Virus record (IMG/VR): IMGVR_UViG_3300027608_000048
Coordinates: 1-51,090 of that record
Length of the DNA stretch: 51,090 nucleotides
Direction: 5' to 3' (one strand)
DNA from: a virus
The notes beneath the pieces were generated by a model. That model was not told the DNA's origin. It was given only the letters and a program-made list of their open reading frames with translations, and searched no databases. A program made the translations under genes and the position numbers. Shown in pieces: positions 8,295 to 17,505 of this stretch. Numbering within the stretch: the first letter of the stretch is position 1; the number at the start of each line of letters is the position of its first letter.

Positions 8295-11123
8295 ATGGCA
8301 ACTTACCTACAGGGTGTCACGGATTATATACCACAGTTTCAGCCTTTTCAGCCTGACTTAAACTTCTATGGTAATATAATGCAAACAAAGCAAACCCAGT
8401 ATGACAATAACTGGAAAGCTTTAAATGACATGTACGGCAAATATTATTACGCTGATCTTACAAGACAGAGTAACGTAACTAATAGGGACCAATATATTAA
8501 AAATGCAGAGTTTAATCTACAGAGAGTTTCTCAGATGGATTTATCTCTAGAGCAAAATGCAAATCAAGCACTACAGGTTTTCAAACCATTTTATGAAGAT
8601 AAGAATCTCATAAAAGATATGGTTTGGACAAAGAACTTTAACTCTGAAATGAGTAGAGCAGAAGCTCTTAAAGGTTCTTCAGATCCAGAAAGAAATAAGC
8701 AATACTGGAGTACTGGTGTAGCAGCTATGCAATATCTTAAAGAAGAATTTAAGAATGTAGATGATGCTAAGGCTTCTTCATTTGGTAATGTAGCATATAC
8801 TCCATTTGTAGATGTTCAAGAAAAGGCTATGGATATTGCTAAAGACTTTGGAGATATTGAGTCTGCAAACTTTAGTAAAGATGGTAGATGGATTATCAAA
8901 TCTAAAAATGGTCAGCAACTTGAAGAACCATTGACTAAGTTATTTGAATCCAGATTAGGTAATGACCCTGCTGTACAGGAGATGTATAAGACACAGGCAT
9001 ATGTAGACAGAAAGACATATGCTAAAACTAATGCTGCTCAGTTTAATGGAGATGAGAATGCTGCAGAGATGAAGTATTTAGAGAATCAGTTTACTGTTCT
9101 CAAAGCACAAAACAATCTACGGTACATGCAACTCCAAGAGAATCAAGGTACGTATGATACAAGAATAGCAGATATTCAAAAGCAAATAGATAATGGTACC
9201 GCAGGTCCAGATGCTAAGATGCAACTTGAAGCTCTTAAAATGAACAAAGACATTAATGGTCAAGTTCTTGATAGAGCTAAGAAAGAAAATGATTTACTTA
9301 ATGGTGGTCAAGTAGATAATGCTGCTGGCTCTAATGGGTTTAAAAATCCTTATGGTGATATTGAGTCGCTAAGATATAAAGTAGATAGTGGTGTTGCTTC
9401 TTCATTAATGCAAAAATCATTAGGTGAAGCAGCTCATGTTCTTGCTTATAGAAACTCTAAAGTAGATCTTGATGCAAATATCTATAAGGTAAATGAGGAG
9501 AAGTTCCAACAGAATGCCGCACTTACTAAGATGCGTATTCAAGGAGCTAAAGAAGTTGCAATGCTTAAAGAAAACATGGCAGCTAAAAGAGAAGCTGACA
9601 AAGCAAGAGTTGCGGCAGGTACTCACTACTATGATGAAAATAATCAAGCTACTGCTTATGAAGATCAAAAGAACTTCTTTGTAATTAAGAATGCTAAAGG
9701 ATCCGCAACAGATAAACAGAATGTTATTGGTCTTAGCCGTGATATGGTTAAGATGAAAACTACTGATGCTGCAATGCCTTGGGCTAAGACTACAGTTAGC
9801 ACATTGTTTGAATTGTATAACAACGGTAAAATCTCAAAACAAAAATTAAATGAGATCTTACACTATGACAAGAATCCAAACATTAGTCTTACTGAATTCA
9901 ACAAGAAACTACAAAACAATCCTGTAGCTTTCTTAACCAGAGAAGTTGGAACAAAAGATCTTGAAAACATTAAGGATAGATATGACAACTGGATTAGATC
10001 TAATTCACAGTTATCTGAACTTAAAAGAGGTGATAGAGCTAAGCAAATTGTAGCTTCTAATGTTGAGTTTCAGGATTATATCAACTATGTAAAAGAAGAT
10101 AAAGCTTGGAGACAAGAATCTACTAAAGCTGTTGAAAGACAACTTATGAAAGGTGGATACGGAGATGCTGCATTCTTATATGACCAATCAGGTACACTTA
10201 GAAGTGAGAAAGAATTTAAAGCTGCTGTTTTTAATAAAACAGGTAGAAGCGCAAATGTTGACTATAAAGATATGTTAACTGCAGCTGATGAAGCTTGGAG
10301 ATCTGAAAAAGTTGTAAGAAAACCTGTTGTAGGTTTATCAGAATTTTATACAAAAGGTACTGGTGTATTTTCTGAAGGTGCAACAGCTCTTCAAATTAAT
10401 CCAAGAAGTTCATATGGTAGAAAATACTATGGTGAAGTTTATAATGATTTAAGAAACTTAGACTTTGGTGATACAACTAAAGTAAGATCTTCTTTCCAAG
10501 GTTATTCTAAATCAAACTGGGAACAAGTCGGTGGAGCTAAAAATGCTAAGACAGCTGCATTGTTGTCTCAGTTACAAGCAGACATGAACTCACCTAAATC
10601 AAAAGTTGGAACATTTACATTAGGTGTTGCACCAGTTGCAACAGGTAGTACAAAAAGAGCTGCTATAATAATTAAGCCAACAAATGAATGGCTTAAGCAA
10701 TATGTATCTACAGATAAAGATCAAAAGAATAATTTGCTTACTCAACAAGAAGCACAGGCAATCTTAAAGAATGGTATTAACATTATGACGGATGCTAAGT
10801 CTATGAATAATAGTATGTACAATGCTTCCTTTAAAGATCCACTCTCTGCATATGTAGATTCAAAAGGTAAATATACTTACTCAGACCCACTAGATAGTAG
10901 ATTTAGAATTGATATTACAAAGAATGAATTTGGTACAGGAGACTATACAGTAACTACACAGTATCCAGTTTGGAATCCTGAAACTAATAAATATGTGTTA
11001 ACTACAATGACAGAGACTCAAACTCAATTTGGTAACAATCTTACTTCAAATAGAAATGAGCTGGCATTTGACTATTTTGATCAAGTAAAACTAACAAATC
11101 AATATTATTATAATGGCCAGTGA
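8295..11123 (+). CDS. Unknown large virion-type protein (942 aa), cysteine-free
   Basis: I do not recognise this protein. The N-terminus (MATYLQGVTDYIPQFQPFQP) is aromatic and proline-rich, like an assembly tail, and is followed by long helical and coiled stretches (about residues 80-170 and 270-470) and a mixed C-terminal region of likely beta strands (about 760-930: VGTFTLGVAPVA, YTVTTQYPVWNPE). It contains no cysteine. It opens the unit that encodes the giant proteins, and its last 11 bases overlap the next start. Position and composition suggest a virion or ejection protein accompanying the giant proteins. There is no catalytic motif I can defend. Confidence 0.6.
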   Translation: MATYLQGVTDYIPQFQPFQPDLNFYGNIMQTKQTQYDNNWKALNDMYGKYYYADLTRQSNVTNRDQYIKNAEFNLQRVSQMDLSLEQNANQALQVFKPFYEDKNLIKDMVWTKNFNSEMSRAEALKGSSDPERNKQYWSTGVAAMQYLKEEFKNVDDAKASSFGNVAYTPFVDVQEKAMDIAKDFGDIESANFSKDGRWIIKSKNGQQLEEPLTKLFESRLGNDPAVQEMYKTQAYVDRKTYAKTNAAQFNGDENAAEMKYLENQFTVLKAQNNLRYMQLQENQGTYDTRIADIQKQIDNGTAGPDAKMQLEALKMNKDINGQVLDRAKKENDLLNGGQVDNAAGSNGFKNPYGDIESLRYKVDSGVASSLMQKSLGEAAHVLAYRNSKVDLDANIYKVNEEKFQQNAALTKMRIQGAKEVAMLKENMAAKREADKARVAAGTHYYDENNQATAYEDQKNFFVIKNAKGSATDKQNVIGLSRDMVKMKTTDAAMPWAKTTVSTLFELYNNGKISKQKLNEILHYDKNPNISLTEFNKKLQNNPVAFLTREVGTKDLENIKDRYDNWIRSNSQLSELKRGDRAKQIVASNVEFQDYINYVKEDKAWRQESTKAVERQLMKGGYGDAAFLYDQSGTLRSEKEFKAAVFNKTGRSANVDYKDMLTAADEAWRSEKVVRKPVVGLSEFYTKGTGVFSEGATALQINPRSSYGRKYYGEVYNDLRNLDFGDTTKVRSSFQGYSKSNWEQVGGAKNAKTAALLSQLQADMNSPKSKVGTFTLGVAPVATGSTKRAAIIIKPTNEWLKQYVSTDKDQKNNLLTQQEAQAILKNGINIMTDAKSMNNSMYNASFKDPLSAYVDSKGKYTYSDPLDSRFRIDITKNEFGTGDYTVTTQYPVWNPETNKYVLTTMTETQTQFGNNLTSNRNELAFDYFDQVKLTNQYYYNGQ

Positions 11124-14100
11124 AAATAATACTGATAACTTTAGCGCATTAGATTCTTTAGGACCACAGTTTGGTGGAATAAACAGACCTAACATAGATA
11201 TACAAAGCTATAAACCTTTTGAGGGAGATAGAATATCTATGCCTGAAATTAATTTTCCTACGGCTGGGAATTATAATTCTCCTATTCCCTCTTTTGATTC
11301 TATAGATAGACCTAACTTAAGCATTGAAAAAAATATAGTTAGACCTAAAGGTAAGACACCAAGGTTTGAAGATATTCAAAGTAGTTTACATGATTATGGT
11401 AAATCTATTCTTCAAAGTAATCAAGATCAGAACCAGTACGCTAAGATGTATTCTTACAATGCAGGTTCTAGTGGTAACTCTTATTATAAGAGATATGCTG
11501 CATATGGTCAAAAGAAATTTGATGAGATTGGTTTTACTCCATTAAGAGACAATGAAGCTGTCTTTAATGAAAGAACTACAGGTTGGAATGACTTTACTAG
11601 AATGATGCAGTACTCATTCTTTCCATTAGCATGGCAAGGATTTAAGTCAGCACCTAAGAGTCTTTTTAAACTTCTTCAAGGTGATCTTAGCGGAGACACA
11701 GAAGATGCTAGATTATATGAAGAAGCAGCTGGTATAGGTCAATCTACCAAAGGTGGTGTAGGTGGATTTATGAATAATGCTTTGATGAACTTTGGTTATA
11801 CAGCAGGTATTATGACAGAAGCTGTAGCAGAGTTTGCAGCAGAAGCATTAATTACTGGAGTAACCGGTGGTACTACAGGTGGAGTATTGGCAGCAAGAAC
11901 AGCAGCTAACTTACAAAGAATTGGAAAAGGTTTTTCTAAATTTACCATGCTTGACAAAGGCGGTGATTTATTTAGAAGTAGTCTTCAAGCTTTAGGTAAC
12001 TCACAAAATGCAAGAAATTTTTATAAGGCCGCAAATAGTAAAGTAGGTCAGTTCTTTAATCCTCTTACAAATACATTTGAAGCAGTAGCAGATGTGTATA
12101 AGATTGGTAAGTTTGATAACTTATCAGGTCTTGCTGCATTATCTAAAACAGCTGGTGGATTCTATAGAGATGTTAAAGGTATTAACCTTGCTCTTGCTGA
12201 AGCAAGACTTGAAGGCGGTATGGTTCAGAACTCTGTGTATGATAGTCTATATGACAAATACTATGAGAAGAATGGCAAAGCTCCATCTAATGAAATCCAA
12301 AAGGCATTTGAACAACAAGCTAAAGCTGCTTCTGCAGAAACAATTGCTTGGAACACAGCCCTCATATATGGTAGTAATAAAATTACTTTTCCTAATATTA
12401 TAAACCCTAAGGGTGGAGCAGGTAAGTTTTTAAGAAATGCTACAGAAGATATTTTAGAATTTAAAAATGCTGGTAAGGTTGTTTTCCAAAAAGCAAAAGA
12501 TGCTGCTGGTAAATTAACCAAAGGTGAGTTTAAATATCTTGATGGTAGTTTTAAAACTTATATGGAAACATTGAAAGATGTAGGTTTTAAAACGGCTACT
12601 AAAGATTTTGCAATAAAGGGAATTAAAGGATCTGTAGGATATTTTAAATCAAATGTTACTGAGGGTATTCAGGAGAACTTACAAGAGACTATTGCAGGTG
12701 CAATGGAAGGATACTATACTGATGCCTTTAATAATCCGGCAGTAAGATCTTATTTATATGCCCAAGGCTCAACTACCAATGCAATGAGAGATAAGTACTC
12801 TTATTTTGCAGATAAGTGGGCAGAAGAAAATCCATTTACTGAAAAAGGATTTGAAACATTTGCATCTGGTTTTGTAATGGGTATGTTTGCTAAACCTTTA
12901 AACAAAAGTGTTGAGTGGTTAAGTTTAGGTTATAATAAAATATTTGATGCTGAAGCATTTGAAGATTATAAAGAAAAGAAAGCTAACTACGGTAAACAAG
13001 TAGCTGCTCAATTAAATGCTTTATACTCAGATCCTAAACAATTCTTTGACTCAAAGATTTTTAATTATGCTACACAAAATAAAATAGCAGATATTAGAAA
13101 CTCTGGTAATAAAAAACAAACTCTTGATGCTGAAGATCATGCATTAGTTAGTGCTGTAACTTCAGCTTTACAAACTAATAGTATTGGTTTCTTTAGAGAT
13201 AACATTGCTGCAGTTAAGGAAATGACTCCAGAAGAAATTGAAACAGAGTTTGGTTTAGAAAAAGGTAAGGGTGTTGAATATCAACAAAGAGTAGATGAAG
13301 TTCTTACAAGAGTTGATAAGATATCTGAAAGATATGAGCAAATGGAATCTAGATATCCTAATCCTGTGGATTTAAGTGGATATGAAAAAGGTACAGATGC
13401 TTATAAAAAAGCAGCAATCTTTTCATCAGCATGGGATGTAGCAAAAGCAAATGCTATATTCATGAATGAAAGCTATGACAACGCTCGTAAGAGAATGGAT
13501 AGTATTGAAAGAACTATCAGAAGTCAAAAGCCATTATCCAAAATGACAGACTCTGAAGTTCAAGTTTTATTTAATCCATCTAGACTTAAGAATGAAGCTG
13601 AACTTTTACAAAGTGAGTTAGATTCACAAAGAGATACACTTTCTCCAGATGAAATATCTAAGAGAGAAAGAAAGATTGAAGCTGTTAAAGAACTTAAGAA
13701 GGCTTATGACTATTACTTTAAATACAATGTAATAGACAAAGAAGCTCAGATTGAGAAGATGCGTAGCCAAGGTCTATTTGATAATCAAGTAGATGATGAA
13801 GGTAATGCTATTGATCCAAAAGAACTTGAAGCAGAAGCAAGAGCAGAAATTGACAGACAACTGAGAGTTAAATCTAAGTCTGAAGAAAATACAACTAGAG
13901 CAGAAGCGGATCTTGAAGTAGCCTACAAAGAATACTTAAGATCTATTGCTAATCTTAATGATGAAGATTATTTTGATAGCAAAGCAGAAGAAGCTTTTGA
14001 ATTACTAATGGATAACTATAGACTAGGAAGAGAAGCTAATACTTTATCTTCTTATGTTAATATGCTCCATAATCCAAAAAGTTTTACTGAACATGTGGAA

Positions 14101-17100
14101 AGAAACTACACATGGATGCAGAAACTTTATGATAATAGAAAAGATTACTATGAGAATTTAATTAATCAAGAAATAGATCTTCGTGAACTTAACACTCTAT
14201 TAAATAAACTTGCTGATAAGAATATATTTATTAGTGCAGATGATGCATATGAGTTCCAAAGAAATGGTACTTTTCCTAATGAGTTTTTTGACGCAACAAG
14301 AAAAGCAGTAATTAGAGAAGGTCACCCAGATTATGATGAGTACATAGATCTATTTGACAAGGCTCTTAGACTTAAGATGCAAGATCCAAGAACTTATGCA
14401 AGAACTTTGGATGACATGCTTAATGCTGAGTTAATTAATCTTGATGTTGAACTCTCTAGAGAAATTGAAGCTTTACCAAAATCAGAAAGAGTAACTAAGA
14501 AAGGTAAACTACAGTTAAAGAATAACCTAGCTACAATAGAAGAACTCTCTGAGCAGTTAGCTGACGGAGATTATATTGATGCTAAACTTGTACAGGGTAA
14601 AGATGTATCTGAGATTACTGTTTACAAAGATGGTAATGTATTAAAACTTGGAGACAAGAATGGTGAGGAAATTACTATAGATGAATTTAATGGAGGATTT
14701 ACTTCCGGGGATATCTATAGAGTAGAGCTTAAACCAGATCCAGTTGAAGTTAAAAAATTAGAGAATCAATACTCTGAAAGAAAGCAAGATGTTATTAGAC
14801 TTAATATCCAAAAGCTTGAGGATGATGTACAGTTACAACAAAATGAATATGTACGCTTTACTGTTAATTCTCCATATGAATCTATGGATCCAGAGTTACA
14901 AGAACGTTTAAGTAATGCATTCAATAGTTACATAGAAACTGATGAAAAATTAATTGAGCAAGTTTCTGAAATGGAGGATGTTGAGATATTAAACATGCTT
15001 GATGACTTTATAAAAACTAATAAGGTTGCTGCAAATATCATTGAAGAATATAATATAGAGAAACTTGATGAAGCTGCTCAAAGACTTGCTGAAGCTAATG
15101 GTGCTCCTGAAATTGAATTTGAAGGACAAACATATGATCTTGAAACAATGGATCTTTCTGAAGTTAAAGACTTAGCTAAAAAATTAAAGTCTCAATATGA
15201 TAGACTTAACAAGAAACCAAATTCTGAAAAAACAAATGAAGAGAAAGAAACTGCATTAAGAGTGAAGTTTACTCTTGATTTAGTTCAAAGATATATTACA
15301 AAAAATGCTGAAGCTGAAGCAATTGCTAAAGAAGAAACATCTTCTGAAGAAACTCCAGTAGAAGAACCGCAAGCTGAACCTGCACAAAGTGTAGAAGGTA
15401 TCAATAAAGATATTAAAGCAAGAAGAGAAAGAGCTAAGAAAGCTCTTGCTAAAAGGGTTGCATTACTTACTGAAAAGAAAAATAGACTTGCTTCAGATGA
15501 AAGTGCTATTAAAGATACACTGAAACATTTACAAGAATTACTTGACAATAGTGTAGAGCTTACAGGTGTACAACTTGAAGCTGCAATGGGTGATGCTCAG
15601 CAAGTTACTGAAATGATTAAGGCTATTGTAGATTTTAAATACAAGAACCGACCTAAGACTAGAATTCTAAAAAGAGATATTAAAGCTCAAGTAGAAAGAG
15701 AATTTGAATTTGCAAAAAATACACTAGCTAAAATTGCCGAACTTAAGGCAGACCTTAAAGTAGTAGAAGCAAATAAGAAAGATCTTACTAACCAGATCAA
15801 CTATTATAATAATATGATAGCTGATCCTAATCTTAGTATTCTTACTAGGGCTGATATCCGCCAAAAGATTTCTAAGTTAGAAAAGAAACTTACTACAGTA
15901 GAAAAGTTAATCTCTATTCTGAAGAATGCTATTTCTAAATCTGTGGCTTATTTGAAAGAGTATCTAAATGTTTGGAACTCAAGATATAAGACAATGACAG
16001 ATTTCCAAAAGAAAACCGGATTCAAAATTTTATCTAAAGATGAACTTGGTGCTTTAATTAAATCTACCAATGCTAATTCTATTGCAAAAGCTGATTCATA
16101 TGCTGGATTAAAAGCTCAGTATGATAGTCTTGAACAAGCAGTTCTAGAAACTATTGATGATGTAGAATTCTTAGAGAAAGTACAGGATCAAGAACGCACA
16201 AGATTAAGTCAACTTGAAGCGGCAGCTGATAAATACTATGATCAAATTAGATATCTATATGAGTTATTAGATGATGTAGCTGAAGATATAGTAGCTAAGA
16301 ATACTCTTGAGGGTGCAACACCAGGATCTCCTAAAGCTGAAGCAACAGCTGCAACATCAGAAGATTTTTCTGGTGTAACAGATGTAACAGATAAAACAGC
16401 TCCTGTAGCTACATATAGCTTTGTTGATGCAGCAGAGACTGCAGACTTAGATGATATTGTTGGACCACCATCTGATATAGAAGCTAAAAAAGCTGATATA
16501 GAAAGAAGAAGACAAGAAGAGTTAAACAAAACCTTTGACAATAATAAAGGAGCTTTAGAAAGTCAGATTGAGAATGCTGTAAAAAGTAAAGGATGGGCTA
16601 TAAATAATGTATTGTTTCATGGAGGTCCTAAGTTTGACAAGTTCAAAAGAGAGTTTTTTCAAACTGGAGAGTACTCTAACGTAGATATGCGTAGAGTTGC
16701 TCAGTCTATGGGAGTTAGAATTCCTGAAGGAAGTTTTAGCTTTTCTGCTACTCCTATGACAGCTATTAACTATGCATTAACGTATGGAAAAAACAATCCT
16801 ACTTTATACATAGTTAATAATACAAAGGCTATTAATGCTGAGGAGCTGACAGGTAACGCTGAAAAAGATGCTCAAGAGTGGATTATAGATGGTGATAATA
16901 TTTCTGATATAATAACTGTTCCGTTAATTCCAAATGCTGATAAAATTAATGCTAAATATGATGCAGAACTAGCTGCTTTAGAAGAATCTACTCAAGAAGG
17001 TATCCAAGTAGTAACAGAAATTAATCCTGAGTTAAGGTCAATGCTTAACCAAATGGGTTATAAAAATAAGACTATTGATGCTCTTCCTAAGTCTATTCTT

Positions 17101-17505
17101 GAGCGCATTGTTAAAGAAGGTATTCCATCAGAAGAATATGGGTCAAGAGTCATTACTAAATCTCTTGCATCTCAAGCTGCATGGGCAACTCAAGCCACTC
17201 CAGTTACTATAACTGCTATTGAAAAAAGTGGTGTAAAACTTCAAAAAGTTAATGGAACGGAGACTATTTTTCTTACCTTTGATCAACTAGAAAATAGCAC
17301 TGTAGAAAAACAAAAACTACCTACTATGAAAGACACAGAAACAGTTGTTGAGGTCACTCCTGAAGTTAAAGAGTTCTTATCTAAAGGAACTAATGCAGCA
17401 TCCGCATATGCTAAAACAGACATAGACAACTTAGAAGAAACTGTTAAGAATTCTAAACTTGAAGGTTTAGAAAATGATTTATTTAACCTAGAAATTTGTG
17501 AATAA
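11113..17505 (+). CDS. Giant polyvalent-type protein with ADP-ribosyltransferase-like domain (2130 aa)
   Basis: A long N-terminal region includes a Gly/Ala-rich hydrophobic stretch (about residues 215-260) that could contact membranes. Extended coiled-coil helices fill much of 650-1800. Acidic Ala/Pro/Thr-rich linkers near 1400-1440 and 1735-1785 mark domain borders. A candidate ADP-ribosyltransferase-like domain follows: H1836-G in VLFHGGPKFDKF, then SFSFSATP (S1878) with TAINYALTYG, then AQEWIIDGDNISDI as the third motif. Phage ART domains can modify host proteins on entry; T4 Alt, which is ejected with the DNA, is the known precedent. Its single cysteine is the second-last residue (EICE end). 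It overlaps the next gene by one base (TAATG). The domain call rests on motif pattern only. Confidence 0.65.
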   Translation: MASENNTDNFSALDSLGPQFGGINRPNIDIQSYKPFEGDRISMPEINFPTAGNYNSPIPSFDSIDRPNLSIEKNIVRPKGKTPRFEDIQSSLHDYGKSILQSNQDQNQYAKMYSYNAGSSGNSYYKRYAAYGQKKFDEIGFTPLRDNEAVFNERTTGWNDFTRMMQYSFFPLAWQGFKSAPKSLFKLLQGDLSGDTEDARLYEEAAGIGQSTKGGVGGFMNNALMNFGYTAGIMTEAVAEFAAEALITGVTGGTTGGVLAARTAANLQRIGKGFSKFTMLDKGGDLFRSSLQALGNSQNARNFYKAANSKVGQFFNPLTNTFEAVADVYKIGKFDNLSGLAALSKTAGGFYRDVKGINLALAEARLEGGMVQNSVYDSLYDKYYEKNGKAPSNEIQKAFEQQAKAASAETIAWNTALIYGSNKITFPNIINPKGGAGKFLRNATEDILEFKNAGKVVFQKAKDAAGKLTKGEFKYLDGSFKTYMETLKDVGFKTATKDFAIKGIKGSVGYFKSNVTEGIQENLQETIAGAMEGYYTDAFNNPAVRSYLYAQGSTTNAMRDKYSYFADKWAEENPFTEKGFETFASGFVMGMFAKPLNKSVEWLSLGYNKIFDAEAFEDYKEKKANYGKQVAAQLNALYSDPKQFFDSKIFNYATQNKIADIRNSGNKKQTLDAEDHALVSAVTSALQTNSIGFFRDNIAAVKEMTPEEIETEFGLEKGKGVEYQQRVDEVLTRVDKISERYEQMESRYPNPVDLSGYEKGTDAYKKAAIFSSAWDVAKANAIFMNESYDNARKRMDSIERTIRSQKPLSKMTDSEVQVLFNPSRLKNEAELLQSELDSQRDTLSPDEISKRERKIEAVKELKKAYDYYFKYNVIDKEAQIEKMRSQGLFDNQVDDEGNAIDPKELEAEARAEIDRQLRVKSKSEENTTRAEADLEVAYKEYLRSIANLNDEDYFDSKAEEAFELLMDNYRLGREANTLSSYVNMLHNPKSFTEHVERNYTWMQKLYDNRKDYYENLINQEIDLRELNTLLNKLADKNIFISADDAYEFQRNGTFPNEFFDATRKAVIREGHPDYDEYIDLFDKALRLKMQDPRTYARTLDDMLNAELINLDVELSREIEALPKSERVTKKGKLQLKNNLATIEELSEQLADGDYIDAKLVQGKDVSEITVYKDGNVLKLGDKNGEEITIDEFNGGFTSGDIYRVELKPDPVEVKKLENQYSERKQDVIRLNIQKLEDDVQLQQNEYVRFTVNSPYESMDPELQERLSNAFNSYIETDEKLIEQVSEMEDVEILNMLDDFIKTNKVAANIIEEYNIEKLDEAAQRLAEANGAPEIEFEGQTYDLETMDLSEVKDLAKKLKSQYDRLNKKPNSEKTNEEKETALRVKFTLDLVQRYITKNAEAEAIAKEETSSEETPVEEPQAEPAQSVEGINKDIKARRERAKKALAKRVALLTEKKNRLASDESAIKDTLKHLQELLDNSVELTGVQLEAAMGDAQQVTEMIKAIVDFKYKNRPKTRILKRDIKAQVEREFEFAKNTLAKIAELKADLKVVEANKKDLTNQINYYNNMIADPNLSILTRADIRQKISKLEKKLTTVEKLISILKNAISKSVAYLKEYLNVWNSRYKTMTDFQKKTGFKILSKDELGALIKSTNANSIAKADSYAGLKAQYDSLEQAVLETIDDVEFLEKVQDQERTRLSQLEAAADKYYDQIRYLYELLDDVAEDIVAKNTLEGATPGSPKAEATAATSEDFSGVTDVTDKTAPVATYSFVDAAETADLDDIVGPPSDIEAKKADIERRRQEELNKTFDNNKGALESQIENAVKSKGWAINNVLFHGGPKFDKFKREFFQTGEYSNVDMRRVAQSMGVRIPEGSFSFSATPMTAINYALTYGKNNPTLYIVNNTKAINAEELTGNAEKDAQEWIIDGDNISDIITVPLIPNADKINAKYDAELAALEESTQEGIQVVTEINPELRSMLNQMGYKNKTIDALPKSILERIVKEGIPSEEYGSRVITKSLASQAAWATQATPVTITAIEKSGVKLQKVNGTETIFLTFDQLENSTVEKQKLPTMKDTETVVEVTPEVKEFLSKGTNAASAYAKTDIDNLEETVKNSKLEGLENDLFNLEICE

